Assembly: GCA_914767885.1 (NCBI GenBank)
Contig: CAJZBQ010000004.1
Coordinates: 341,001-405,000, forward strand
From: Blepharisma stoltei
Taxonomy: Eukaryota > Ciliophora > Heterotrichea > Heterotrichida > Blepharismidae
DNA: 64,000 nt
Direction of reading: 5' to 3'
In this document: piece after piece, positions 42,260 to 52,700 of the stretch
Layout: each line of letters opens with the position of its first letter
Position numbering within the stretch: the stretch's first letter is position 1
Made by a program: the position numbers and the translations under genes
The notes under the pieces: model-generated
Databases searched by the model: none
Told to the model about the DNA's origin: nothing
What the model saw: only the letters and a program-made list of their open reading frames with translations

Positions 42260-42808
42260 ATGTCTTACAAAATGCAAAAAGCTAACGAGCAAATCAACTC
42301 CAAGAAAGAAACCAAAAGTGTCAAGGCTTTTGTACCTAGACCACTTACACCTTATAGACTGTTTGCTTTGGAGCATCTGGATATCAAGGACAGAAATGAG
42401 TTAACAGCTCTTTGGGAGAAAGCTTCAGATACCGAAAAAGAAAAGATCATGACTACCTTCAAAAAGCAACAACAGGTATATAAGAATATTTTAGATCTTA
42501 CAAAAAGAAAAGCTGCTATCTTGAAGGATCTTGAAGACTTGGAAGAAAAGCTCTGTGAACTCCGCACATCATACTTATCAAGTGTGTCTGAGACTCTAAG
42601 GCCTAGAATCAAGCGTCGAAGGATAACACCATTTGGCTGTTACTGCAAGAGTCAGATACTCTCACTCAAAGAAAAAAAGCCAGAGCTTACATATAGAGAA
42701 AGGGTGAAAGAGCTCAGAACAGCCTGGAAAGCGATGGGCACTGACGAAAGGAAGCCTTATCTCGAGATGGCGAAAGAAGCCAGAAAAGTAATTCGCAGTA
42801 AGCAATAA
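42260..42808 (+). CDS. HMG-box protein
   Basis: A 182-residue basic protein with two HMG-box-like parts: PRPLTPYRLFALEHLDI...ALWEKASDTEKEKI and the better TPFGCYCKSQILSLKEKKPE...LRTAWKAMGTDERKPYLEMA. The W-x-x-M..ER.PY..MA pattern is characteristic. Probably a chromatin architectural or TFAM-like DNA-bending protein. Intron-free; follows the GPCR-PIPK by 74 bp and precedes a coiled-coil gene by 41 bp, all on the same strand. Confidence 0.82.
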   Translation: MSYKMQKANEQINSKKETKSVKAFVPRPLTPYRLFALEHLDIKDRNELTALWEKASDTEKEKIMTTFKKQQQVYKNILDLTKRKAAILKDLEDLEEKLCELRTSYLSSVSETLRPRIKRRRITPFGCYCKSQILSLKEKKPELTYRERVKELRTAWKAMGTDERKPYLEMAKEARKVIRSKQ

Positions 42809-42849
42809 ACTTACATTTTTGATTAAATTGTTTATATTTTTAATTATAT

Positions 42850-44454
42850 ATGTCTGAGCAAAATCAGAATCCATTGACTTATAAAGATATCGCAGATACT
42901 CTTTCCCCCTCTCAATCAAATGAATATGCATCAAATGGAGACAGATACTCAAAAGCCTATGCAAACGCGATGAGGGCTCTCCAAGAGAGAATTAAGGCAC
43001 TGGAATCTGAAAACGCTTATTTAAAGGATAAAATTTCGTCAATAGAAGGGAAGGGCAATTCAGATAGAGAAAAGTGGCAGCAAAGACTTATGGAAGAGGT
43101 TAAAAATTCTGGCCAAAAGGAAAAGCAATATCAAAATACGATTATTGACCTTGAGCAAGAAATCAAAAATTTGACTGAAAGAATGATGGTAGGAGAGGAG
43201 CAAATGAAAATCAAAGACGATCAGATTTTGTACCAAATAAACCAAGGAAAAACAAACTATGAACAGTTTATTTTAGATCGGGATAACTTGTGTCTGGAGA
43301 TTGAACATTTAAAAAATCAGCTGGCGGCGAAAATGAATGAGCATCAAAGCTCCTCAAATTTTGTATTGGGGCTTGAAAGAGACAAAAAATTAACTGAAGA
43401 AGAAAATTCGCAGCTTAGAAGGATTAATGCTACTTTAGAAGAAGAAGTCGCTTTCCTTACTCTCCCTGCATTATAAGTGAAAACAACATTGGAAAAATCC
43501 CTTTTTGGGCAAAATCCTACCCTCCTAAGTAAGCAAAAAGTTTTTAATATAAAAATATTGTAAATTTTTTTTTATATATAAATAATAATTATTGTAATAA
43601 AATAGTCTGTTTTATAAACCTAAAATATTATATATTAATAGGATAATAAATTTATTATAAATTATATATAAAATTTCTAAAAAAATAAAACAGCCTCATC
43701 TGCGAGCAAACTTTACTTACTAATTGAGGGAGTTAGAGAGTCAACGCACCAACAAAAGAGCAGTTTGCAAAAAGTAAAAATTATTTAGAGTTATCAAGAT
43801 TTTGAAAATGAAGTCAACCTAAAAGCAAGCGAATTTCTCCAAACAATAAAAGAGCTTGAAATAAAAAACAAAGGCTTAAATGAAATTGCCACAAATCAAA
43901 AAAAGCAGATAGAATATTTAAAAAAGGAAATCAATGATTTGCATGACTACAAAAAAGCTTCTCTGACTCAAAAAATTGAATCATTGAGCAGCTCTTCAAG
44001 CAGAAAACAGCTTTCCCCAAGCATTGAAGAATCTAAAGCCAGAAGGCCAAAAAAAAGTTTATCAATAAAAGCTAATGAAAATCATGTTCAAAAATCAAGA
44101 TCCCCTATATGTGAGACCTGCTGCCGTCGAGAAAGCTCGAAAACTCCAAAATCTTCCTTAAAAAAGCCAATTCCTCAAAAATCGTTTTCCAAAAGCGTTA
44201 AAATAAACGATCCTGCTCCTACAACTGAAGAAGACATCTTCAGCTCAATCCAGAGCTTGGAAAAAGAAATTTCCTCATTGGGTCAAAAATACAAGCACCT
44301 CCTTCAAACATCTCAAGAAGGGACTTCAGATCTCAGTGCATTAAGAAAAGAAATTACTGAAACCTCGTCTGAAATCCAACAAAAAAGTGATGCACTTTAT
44401 GAACTCAAAAAAAAGCATCATTCCATACTAAGAGAGAAGCTTTCTATGCCATAA
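42850..44454 (+). CDS. Coiled-coil protein with one IES and one intron
   Basis: About 435 residues. N-terminus MSEQNQNPLTYKDIADTLSP, then a coiled coil from residue ~45 (LQERIKALESENAYLKDKIS, YQNTIIDLEQEIKNLTERMM). A MITE-derived IES (43457-43732) interrupts EEVAFL; removal joins it in frame to RESTHQQKSSLQK. Then a 15 nt intron GTAAAAATTATTTAG at 43774-43788 leads to SYQDFENEVNLKAS, a Ser/Lys-rich linker with CETCCRRESS, and a last coiled coil (LEKEISSLGQKYKHLLQ). Centrosomal or basal-body proteins often have this build; a CEP57-like assignment is possible but not supported by a clear motif. Confidence 0.75.
43457..43732. mobile_element. Degraded CCGTGAGTGAAC-family IES
   Basis: 276 bp bounded by TTA (43457-43459 and 43733-43735). 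The left end CTCTCCCTGCATTATAAGTG, then ACATTGGAAAAATCC and TTTTTGGGC, is a worn tandem tail; the right end ACTAATTGAGGGAG is a worn tip. The in-frame join is LRESTHQQ. Confidence 0.85.
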
Positions 44455-44595
44455 GATATAATAAATCAAATTTTTTTTTTAAATTAATTTTTTCCGATTA
44501 TTCTTCATAGAGAATACATAACAATTAATTTAAATCTGTCGTCTTTTACACTTTACGATCATTGTTTTGCTAATATTGTGGTAGATATTACATAA

Positions 44596-45057
44596 ATGGA
44601 AGACCCTGAAGTAATCCAAGCTCGTGCCAAACTCGCAGCTAAATTTGGCGAATCCGCGAGAATAGGTGGAAAAGGCTCAATGAGACGTAAAAACAAAGTT
44701 CCTCACAAAACGACCATGGTTGATGACAAGAAATTGCGATCTTCAATATCAAAGCTCGGAGTTCAGCCATTGCCTGCAATAGAAGAAGTCAATTTCTTCA
44801 AAGACGACAACACTGTGCTGCATTTTGTAAACCCACAGGTCAATGCTAACATTAAAGACAATTTCTTTGTGGTTTCAGGCACAGGCGAAGTGAAAACAAT
44901 CAAAGATCTGATGCCAGGCATCATCACTCAGCTAGGACCTAAAAACCTTGACGTCTTAAAAGATCTTGTTCAAGCTAGCAAAGAGCAAGCAGGAGAAGAA
45001 GAAGTGCCTGATTTAGTGGGAGGACAAAACTTTGAAGATGTCGCAAATCAATCTTAA
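44596..45057 (+). CDS. BTF3: Nascent polypeptide-associated complex beta subunit (BTF3)
   Basis: A 153-residue NAC-beta, the ribosome-bound chaperone partner of NAC-alpha. The ribosome-anchor motif RRKNKVPHK is followed by the NAC domain (KKLRSSISKLGVQPLPAIEE, TVLHFVNPQVNANIKDNFFV) and the family ending PGIITQLGP. Length and order match the family. The start at 44596 (MEDPEVIQARAKLAAKFG) follows ATTACATAA. No intron and no IES, as might be expected for a highly expressed gene. Confidence 0.95.
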   Translation: MEDPEVIQARAKLAAKFGESARIGGKGSMRRKNKVPHKTTMVDDKKLRSSISKLGVQPLPAIEEVNFFKDDNTVLHFVNPQVNANIKDNFFVVSGTGEVKTIKDLMPGIITQLGPKNLDVLKDLVQASKEQAGEEEVPDLVGGQNFEDVANQS

Positions 45058-45079
45058 ATAAGAATTTCAGGTTAATAAG

Positions 45080-45847
45080 TTAGAATATTACCTTCATATG
45101 GCTGAGAAGAAACTGGCCCCAATTGGAAATGTCTTCGATAGAGAGCTCTTCGAAATCTTTGAACCTTTTGAAGAAGATGAGGGGAAGTCGAGTTTCAGGG
45201 GGGTAGTAGTTGATGACCCCTTTAAAGTATTGGGCGATTCCATCGACTGCTTCGTATGACTCTATTAAAGAAGGCTTTATTTTTTTGGCTTTCTTCTTGA
45301 TCATTTTAATCTTAGACTCAGGCAGTCGCAAACATTTCATTTTCCTGAAATTGTTTTTGAAAAATCAGTACTCGCTTATAAGAGCTGAGTACTTACTAAT
45401 GTTATCCTTTTGCTTTTGAGTGATACTTTTCTTAGCCCCAGCGTTTCTTTCAATTAATTTTATATCAAACCAAAATGCCAAAATGTCTAAGACTTTCAGA
45501 AGGTCTGGATCTACTCTATTTTGGTTTTGCTGGAATATATGATCATTCATAATTTCCACTGAAACTTTATTGATTTTCTCATAGGCTTCCCTCATAACTT
45601 CTTGGAAAGCCTCGTTTACCTCAGTTGCCTTTGAAAAGAATTCGCCAACAGTCGCATGCATGGATTCTTTAAATGCCTTCTCTGAAGTTAGTATAGAGTC
45701 TTGGCTTAATAGCATTCTATAATAAAGAACAACTAAGCGATTGAACCTTTTGTTTACAAAACGAAGGTCAATAATTTCAGGCAATACAATGGCATCAATA
45801 TAGGGAAGTATATGATGGAGGATAATGTTATCTGACAGCAATTCCAT
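45080..45847 (-). CDS. F-box-like protein of unknown role
   Basis: A 255-residue protein starting MELLSDNIILHHILPYIDAI at 45847. The first 45 residues (LSDNIILHHILPYI...LRFVNKRFNRLV) look like an F-box, which would link a target to an SCF ubiquitin ligase. The rest is helical without a recognised domain. One TGA codes Trp (ISEYWFFKNNF), joining the two halves, and another in NWGQFLL region is TGG. It ends 23 bp from the convergent end of BTF3. A large IES abuts the start codon side at 45854. Confidence 0.65.
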
Positions 45848-45853
45848 TTTATA

Positions 45854-46832
45854 TAACGATGACCCCCCCCTCAATCTTCATGTCTACTGCAACAAAAATC
45901 GAAAAAATTTTCATGCCTACTGCAACACAACATTTTTATAAAAAAGAATTTAATGCATTTTTCTCTTGGTGAGTTTCTCAAAAACCCCATAAAACAGCGC
46001 TGCTGTAGGCGTGTCAATGACCTTCTCATCGAGATTTGGACGGCTATTGTCATTGCTCGCCATTTTATTAAACTTATCTAGCTAAAAAGTACAGAAAAAT
46101 TTAAGATGCGCATCTAAAATTTGCTGCAAGAGGATTAGGATTATTACAGACAGACGCTAGCCATATTGGTGACACAGTCACCAAAGACCTCCCGTGCAGA
46201 AGGTTCTACCGCTTTTCGATTCCAGCTCAGAGGGTCTATTCCTCTTACGAGTGCCCTTCCGGTACCTTCTGTCTCCTCCTTGCCTTGCGGCTTCAGCCTT
46301 GAGTGGGCGGCTTATGGATTTCTGCGTCCCTGCTACGGGAAATTGGAGTAGCTTGATTCCAAGGATCCTTAGAGTCTATCGGGTGTCAAAGTACCTTCCT
46401 TCTACAGCTACACGAAAAAGACTGTTCCCCTGTGGCCTGGGCAAAAACCCCAGTTTCTCGGTAGAGGAATGCCCATGGGTCCTCGGATCAAAAGGACGCT
46501 GTTGAGCGCATCTATTTCCAACCACAGGAAAGCAGCCAAAACCTGCCCGGATATACACTTCTTGAGCCTGCGTCTGATTCTCGGCTCGGGGTCCGTCCCA
46601 GTTCGCATTAGCCATAAGTTCTGGAATGCTGCGCCAAGAGGGCAGGCTGACACGTATCGCCATTTTAATATATATAATTTGTTGCAAGAGACATGAAAAT
46701 TATTTTTTTTTTTTTATATATAATTTGTTGCAAGAGACATGAAAATTATTATTTTTTTTATATAAAATTTTATATTAAAAAATTGCATTTTTTGTTGCAA
46801 TAGACATGAAGATTGAGGGGGGGGGTCATCGT
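45854..46832. mobile_element. TAACGATGACCCCC-family IES with nested SINE-like copy
   Basis: Terminal inverted repeats TAACGATGACCCCCCC and TCAATCTTCATGTCTACTGC on the left match GCAATAGACATGAAGATTGA then GGGGGGGTCATCGTTA on the right; TA at 45854 and 46833. A second inner copy of the repeat (TTTTCATGCCTACTGCAAC) follows on the left, and TTGTTGCAAGAGACATGAAA occurs twice on the right. It lies between two minus-strand genes within a few bases of a start codon and a stop codon. Confidence 0.88.
46118..46675. mobile_element. SINE-like copy nested in an IES
   Basis: 558 bp flanked by AATTTGCTGCAAGAG (46118-46132) and AATTTGTTGCAAGAG (46676-46690). Same family and orientation as the insert at 7058 (GCTAGCCATATTGGTGACAC near the start; CACGTATCGCCATTTTAATA at the end). 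The target was an inner repeat of the surrounding IES. Confidence 0.85.
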
Positions 46833-46842
46833 TAGTTATTTA

Positions 46843-47721
46843 TTAATCAATTTCACTGATCTCTATATCAGCCAGCAAGCTAGTCTTTGCTTTGCTTTGA
46901 GTGCTGAATGACTCGATCATTCCAACAGAATCATTTGCATCAAAGAAAAATAACTGATAGGCCGCTTTCTCATTTGTGATTAATTTCACTATATCTTGAG
47001 TCACCATTCCTGCAGCAATCGAGAGACTTGGGTAGAATTCTTGTGTGAATGAAAAGAAAATTTGTTCAGATAAGGGTTTAAGGACTTGATCATCTATGAA
47101 TGTGGGTGGTGCATTTTCTAAAGGAAGGCTCTGAAATTTGCAATAGAGAGCTAGCAAAAATGCGTAGAATCTTAAATTTGGCTTTTTCTTTTTGGTTTGT
47201 AAAAATGAAGGAATTTTTTCAATTATTTCTGGTAAAGATAGGTAGGAGATTTCTCCAGATGGATGAATAAGATCAGCGATAACTAAAACAGCCTCTCTGG
47301 AATTAAACACATAATAGCTAGGTATATGCTTTTCTCTACAAGATCTGTTAATATCAGCGCAGTTTGCAGTGTCTCCGCTAAACACAACAACTTGATAGTT
47401 TCCATCTGCGTTTTTGGTTTGTGAAACTTTCACTAGACAGTTGATTTCTTGGATTCTTTTCGCTCCAGCTTCTCCTCTGCTTAATCCAACATCTTCATTT
47501 CTAAGGTAAAAGTTATTCAGATCTGGCTGCTCGATAATTTTGTCATCTAGAATGTCTAAGCTCATCCCACTCAACACACAATTTTTAGCAATTTCGCTGG
47601 TTGTCCCATTAAAGTTTATCACAAGAATTTTGGCTGATCTTAGTTTAGATTGAGCTTCCATTCCCCAGATTCTTATTTGCCTGTCATAAATTTGTCGTTC
47701 TTCAATTGAAAGTTCTGCCAT
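46843..47721 (-). CDS. SAE1: SUMO-activating enzyme subunit 1 (AOS1/SAE1)
   Basis: A 292-residue ThiF-fold protein, the non-catalytic half of the SUMO E1. Start at 47721 gives MAELSIEERQIYDRQIRIWG and MEAQSKLRSAKILVINFNG, the hallmark N-terminus of AOS1/SAE1, including the Arg finger region RQIYDRQIRIWG. The end has PSLSIAAGMVTQDIVKLIT, the typical terminal helix. There is no catalytic Cys domain, as expected; that lies in the partner UBA2. The open frame extends upstream to 47886 but with poor coding character. Stop at 46843 lies 10 bp from a large IES. Confidence 0.93.
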   Translation of the reverse strand: MAELSIEERQIYDRQIRIWGMEAQSKLRSAKILVINFNGTTSEIAKNCVLSGMSLDILDDKIIEQPDLNNFYLRNEDVGLSRGEAGAKRIQEINCLVKVSQTKNADGNYQVVVFSGDTANCADINRSCREKHIPSYYVFNSREAVLVIADLIHPSGEISYLSLPEIIEKIPSFLQTKKKKPNLRFYAFLLALYCKFQSLPLENAPPTFIDDQVLKPLSEQIFFSFTQEFYPSLSIAAGMVTQDIVKLITNEKAAYQLFFFDANDSVGMIESFSTQSKAKTSLLADIEISEID

Positions 47722-48123
47722 TTTATAAGTCTTTATCCATATGACAGATTTTGAGAAATAATAATAAAGTTTTAAATAAAAATATTTTGCATAAATATAA
47801 GCTTTTAAATTATCTTTTTTTATGCACTCAAAGTTAGCTATATTTAAGGGCTTTCGATAATGAAGAATATAAGCTTCAAGTTTCATAATGTATCAGTTAA
47901 GGCATTCAATAAATGGACTATTTAAAATTTTAAATTAATAGAAAAGCTGATGTCTTATTTTATAATTCAAACAAAATTAATTAGTTATAAAATGCATAAG
48001 ATTTTAAGTAGCGCAAAAAATTGAATCTTTTTCTCAATTATCCTTAGTGGAAGTCTAAACTCCTTTCCTTAAAATATAAACAACTTTCACTCGCCTTATC
48101 ACTTTCTTAAATGGTGAATAAAT
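47722..48123. other. Divergent intergenic region
   Basis: About 400 bp of AT-rich DNA between SAE1 and the secreted thioredoxin-fold gene; probably both promoters. No repeat or RNA gene seen. Confidence 0.5.
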
Positions 48124-48741
48124 ATGAAGTTGCTTTTAGCAGTCACTATCATTGCTTGTGCTTCTGCCACTCAGTGGGTTCCAATTGCTACACCTTCAGA
48201 CGGCTTTGCTATGGGTCCAGTTACCACCAACTATACTCTTGAAGTGTTCTACGATCATCTTTGCTCAGATTCAGCTGCTGCATGGCCAGGACTCTTCCAG
48301 TATTGGCAGCAAAATAAAGATTGGCTCCAACTAGTCATCCACATTCACCCTCTGCCTTATCACTACTATGCCTTCATTGTTGGCGTAGCTGGAAGATTCA
48401 TCCAATTAAACTACCCACAAAACTTTACCGATTTCGTAACTTGGATGTTTGTTCATCAAGATAAGTATCTTGATACCGCTCTATATTGGAATCTTGCTAC
48501 AATTAAAAGCAACTTAGCAACTGATACTCAAACTGCAACTGGTGCTCCATTTGGACAAGTCTCAAATGCTTTAAATAATAATGCCTATTATTATGATTTA
48601 GGAGTATCAACCACTTATGCTTTCACAAGAGGTATCACTGGAACTCCTCAGTATTTGATTAACGGAATTTGGTCACCAGATGCAACTAATTGTGAGACTC
48701 CTTCTGATTGGGTAACACTCTTCCAAGCTATTAAAAGTTAA
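48124..48741 (+). CDS. Secreted thioredoxin-fold (DsbA-like) protein
   Basis: A 205-residue protein with a clear signal peptide (MKLLLAVTIIACASA, cleavage probably before TQW). The thioredoxin-like fold shows LEVFYDHLCSDSAAAWPG, where a single Cys followed by DS..WP stands where DsbA has C-x-x-C, and the cis-Pro region GITGTPQYLINGIW. Related secreted proteins occur in plants and ciliates. With only one active-site Cys it is unlikely to be a standard oxidase; a role in the secretory or food-vacuole lumen is inferred. No intron or IES. Confidence 0.82.
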   Translation: MKLLLAVTIIACASATQWVPIATPSDGFAMGPVTTNYTLEVFYDHLCSDSAAAWPGLFQYWQQNKDWLQLVIHIHPLPYHYYAFIVGVAGRFIQLNYPQNFTDFVTWMFVHQDKYLDTALYWNLATIKSNLATDTQTATGAPFGQVSNALNNNAYYYDLGVSTTYAFTRGITGTPQYLINGIWSPDATNCETPSDWVTLFQAIKS

Positions 48742-48789
48742 GAGTAATTCATTATATTTGGAATAAATATGCCTAATAAGTAGAAATAA

Positions 48790-49150
48790 AATGGTGAAGT
48801 GGACAGAAATTCGCCTACAAAGCGTACTCCTTATGGAGCAAGTAGGGTTCAATCTGATGAAGCTGAAAGCAGCCTCTATCTCTTTTGAAGTAGGCTTTAG
48901 GTTTGGGGATGCCTTGCCAAAGAGAAAGCTTTGTTTCTCCCCTAAGGCTTTCCTGCACCAGCCAGGTGGACTAGACAGGTTTTGCATATCACATGATCTT
49001 CCCTTGCTGGAACCATCAGGGCACTCTACAGGTAGTGGCTCTGCCCTTGACAGATGTCCCAGAAGAAAAATTCAAAAAGACAACTTTTGGAGTCAAGATT
49101 GGGGGAAACTAGTGAGTTTTACCGCTTATGGCCAGCATAGTTGCATAATC
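48790..49150. mobile_element. SINE-like repeat, related to the copy at 51882
   Basis: GC-richer block sharing GTAGGCTT(T)AG, GGGGATGCCTTGCC-like, GAAAGCTTTGTTTCTCCC and TGATGAAGCTGAAAGCAG segments with 51882-52297. It lies between genes. A short imperfect repeat around AATAAGTA...AAATG at both sides may be the duplication, but it is not clear. Confidence 0.65.
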
Positions 49151-49226
49151 TATTATAATAATAAGTAAAATGCATAAGAAAGAATAATTACTATTATATT
49201 CCAAATTATACAATTTTAAAGAATTA

Positions 49227-49695
49227 TGAATTTGCTTTTAATCTTATGATCCAACTATAGTTTTTGCTTGGTGTACAGTGGGCTTTATTTTACTATCAAG
49301 AAACTTCAAGAGATCTAGGCTGCAATGGTATTTGTAATGATGCTTGCACCAATTGATGAGGAAGCTTTACAAAAGGGAATTAAAAAAAATTTGAAAATAA
49401 AAATATAAGGGCCATCCCTCAGTTTGCTCACCCAGACTATGCAAGTTTTGCTGATAGTTTAGCTAAAGAATTTGAAGTCTTACATCATTTTGAAGAAAGC
49501 TATCAATCATATTGCAGTGCTGTTAACTGGAACCTTAATATTAGATCATTCAGACTCTGTGGCTCTTTTAGCAATCAAGATCGAGTAAATCAGTCATTTA
49601 AAAGTGCATTAATTGCCTGTGGGGAGAAAATTTATGAAAATAAGCAGCCAATAATTCATAGCTTTTATCACATTATATCAAAATTAAACACTTAA
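49227..49695 (+). CDS. Possible small secreted Cys-containing protein, joins unresolved
   Basis: Coding character is seen in three pieces: MNLLLILWSNYSF (49227), then ALFYYQETSRDLGCNGICND with ACTNWWGSFTKGN (about 49270-49380), then AIPQFAHPDYASFADSLAKE to the stop at 49695 (CSAVNWNLNIRSFRLCGSF). The frames differ and I could not close the two gaps with 15-16 nt introns or TA-bounded IESs with certainty. The hydrophobic start and spaced Cys suggest a secreted protein. It may also be a decayed gene. Confidence 0.4.
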
Positions 49696-49718
49696 ATTGT
49701 CACATAAAGGATTTTATA

Positions 49719-52700
49719 TTAAGTATTTTTTGTTCTCAAAAAATGAACCGAAATTTTCCATTTGTCTTCCCACTTGTCTTCCTCTGTAAGCATCTCTGTG
49801 AATTTATGAACATACTCTCTCAGTTTGGTCTCAAAAAGTAAAGAAAATACCCTAAAAGCTTCATTTCTGATTTTAATCAAGGATTTATGCCCAATATGTT
49901 TATAGCTTTGTATAGGTGCTGAGTCTGAAATATTCGGCTCTTCAGGAAGTTTCAAAACGTTTAATTGCAGTCCTGGCCATGTTTTCTTATAACCCCTCGG
50001 TCCTACAACTTCTCCTGGCTTTGCTGATTTTTTCTTTCTTGCCAATCTTTTGATGTTGCTTCTTTTTGGTTCTTCTTGCTCGTCACCGGGAAGCATAATA
50101 AAGTCTTGTTTTATCAATAAATTGTCATACAAGAACAACAGTGCCTCAGTATTATTTAAAAGCTTTATTTTAAACTCATCTGCATTTTTCCTAACGCTCT
50201 TCAAGAAATTATCATAGGCGTCTTTTATAAGTTTTTTGGCTCTTCCGCACCTTTCTTCTTCATTTTTATTGATTTCTTCTAGCTCTGCTCTACAGCTGGG
50301 GTTAGAAAGATTTGGCCTTAATAGCTTTTGGTGCTTCTCTTTAAGTTTTTCATCATTTTCGTAGTTCACCATAAGAGTTGATTCAATTCTTTCAATGTCC
50401 TGCTCGAAGACAAACTCCATCCCAAGCTCTAATGAATTAATAGTGCATTCAGCTAAAATTGATTCAAGTTCAGTTACCCTTTCAGCAGATTCTCTAAGTG
50501 CCTTAATTCTTTTCAATCTGAAATCTTCTACTGACGATTTCATTTTTCTTAAATATTTCTCCATGAAATCAGGGACTTGGGCGCCTTTTCCTGGATAAAG
50601 TTTAAGGGTTTCTTCACGGGCGATTTTCTCTATGTCAAGGATTTTTTGTCAGAAATTGGTCGGCTGCTTGGAGACTCCAATTTCAAAAAGCGGTGATAAA
50701 AGAAGCTCAAGTCTCGAAGCTTCTTGGAGGATTTCTTCAGGAGCTGGATTTAAATTTGGCAAATCTTCTCGCCAGGTCATTGGTTTCAATGCCTGAATTC
50801 CAGCTTCTTCTTTAAATGCTGATATATGAGATCCATATTTTTGCATGCAAGCTCTAACTCCCCCATTTAAATTGGAACAAAGCATCAAATAAAATTTGCA
50901 TTTTTTGGGTAATTTAAACCCTTTAAATTTTTTACCAATTTGCTTTTCAATAGGAAAATTTTGATCGATGAAAGTACTAATTTTTATAAAATTAGTTTTG
51001 ACCTAATTAAATAGATAAAATGCAAGTAGAATGTTATTTAAACAGTTTCTCACACTAAATGATTAATTCTTTTTTATTCTTGATAAAATTAATAGTATTG
51101 CAATCAATTATGTCGTTATTTGCAGATTTTTGAACTTTACCACCTAAGTGTGGAATTTTTTGCGCGTGTGAAAAGGTGTTTTTCACGTGTGGAGCCCTTT
51201 TGATTTCACATGTGGAATCCTCTTTTCACACGCGGAAAAAATTCCACACTTAGGTGGTAAAGTTCAAAAATCTACAAATAACGATATTTTTTTAAAGAAA
51301 TTAAAGTTGAAGATAGTTTTATTGACCTAATTTAATAGATAAAATGCAATTAGAATGCTATTTTAAACAGTTCCAACACTGAATCAATCATTTTTTTAAT
51401 TTAATTCTACATAAAATAAATTAAAATTCAAATTATTATGCTGAATCGATCTTTTTTATTTAATTCTTTCATATAAATAAATAAAATTAATTTTATGTGT
51501 TTTTAAGATTTTTAAGTATAAAGGAAAAAAATTTAAATAATTATTTTTAAAAAAAAATTAACCAACCCTTTTAAATTGAAACATTATTTTTTGTTCCAAT
51601 TTAAAGCGGGGAGAGTAAGAGAAATCAGAGTCCTTCTTATCTCTATTGCTAATGATGGAGTTCTGGTAGAAAACCTGGGTTCAGCTTTAGCTGCAATAAT
51701 ATCTTTATACTCTTCTACTAATCTTTCTAAATCAACAATTGTATTGTCAATTCCACCTTGCGCTCTCTCGCATTTAGTCATTTCTCCGGTAATTTTTTCT
51801 TGTGCATTTCTTTTCGGTGCTCTATATTTTTTCCCAATTCCTTCCCTTGCTGATAGGTTTTCCATACTTATAGCATATTCCTTTTCAAATGTAAAAGGAA
51901 TAAATGCAGATGGTGACGGAAGTTAGTCTCCGAGGTGGGATTCCCTAAGAAGCATGTAGGATACATCCTGATGAAGCTAAAAGTAGTGCCTCCGTTCCTT
52001 TTTAAGTAGGCCTTCAGTCTTGGGAATGCCGTGTCGAAGAGGAAAGTTTGTTTCTCCCTCGAAGGTTTTCCATTCTCTACAAGATGGAAATGTTTTACCT
52101 ACCACATAGTTCCCCTTGTCAGGACCATCAGGGTATTATACAGGTGTCTCCCTTGAACAGGTGGCTCAGGTCGAACAGTCTTTCATTTTTCCTGATTCGA
52201 ACTCTAAGAGTTATGGAAACTTTATTTTGGAGACGAGACGAGGCAAAGGCTAGTGGGCTTGCTCACCAATGCCCAGTTTAACAATTTAATTAAATTATTT
52301 TCAAATGCTTTAATAGGCTCAACTCTTTCAATCTCAAGTTTCTTTTTCAAAGCTTCTATTACGTCTCTTCTTTTTCCTTGCAGCTCTCCCAATTCTTGAT
52401 CAAGCGCATTGGTTTTTGATCTATAGAATTCTACTTCAGGAACTGAATATTGGCCGCCTTGCTCTATAAGTTGCAGCCCAGAAATGAATTTTTCATTTTG
52501 TTGAGAAAATGAAGAAATTTCTATATTGTTCAGCTCATCAAGCCTTGCAATAATTTTTCTCCCTTTTTGATAGACTGATAAGTCATTGTCTTTAGCTCTG
52601 TTTAGCAAGCCTTGAAGCTCAGCTAAACTTGTGCCACTTGGCAATTGCGCTCTTAGCTGGTCTTGCGATACTTTATAACTGACTAGCATATTATTGGCTT

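Noticed and set aside
46166..46705. Several overlapping open frames on both strands at 46166-46705, and similar ones at 7290-7605
   Set aside because: They occur because the SINE-like repeat is GC-rich and so has few stops. Frames differ between the two copies and none is conserved.
47722..47886. N-terminal extension of the SAE1 open frame to 47886
   Set aside because: The extra 55 codons have AT-rich, non-conserved sequence and the family begins at MAELSIEERQIYDRQ; the ATG at 47721 also has the usual TATAAAATG-type leader.
48790..49168. Plus-strand open frame of 125 codons starting MVKWTEIRLQS
   Set aside because: It lies within a SINE-like repeat; the related copy at 51882 does not keep the frame.
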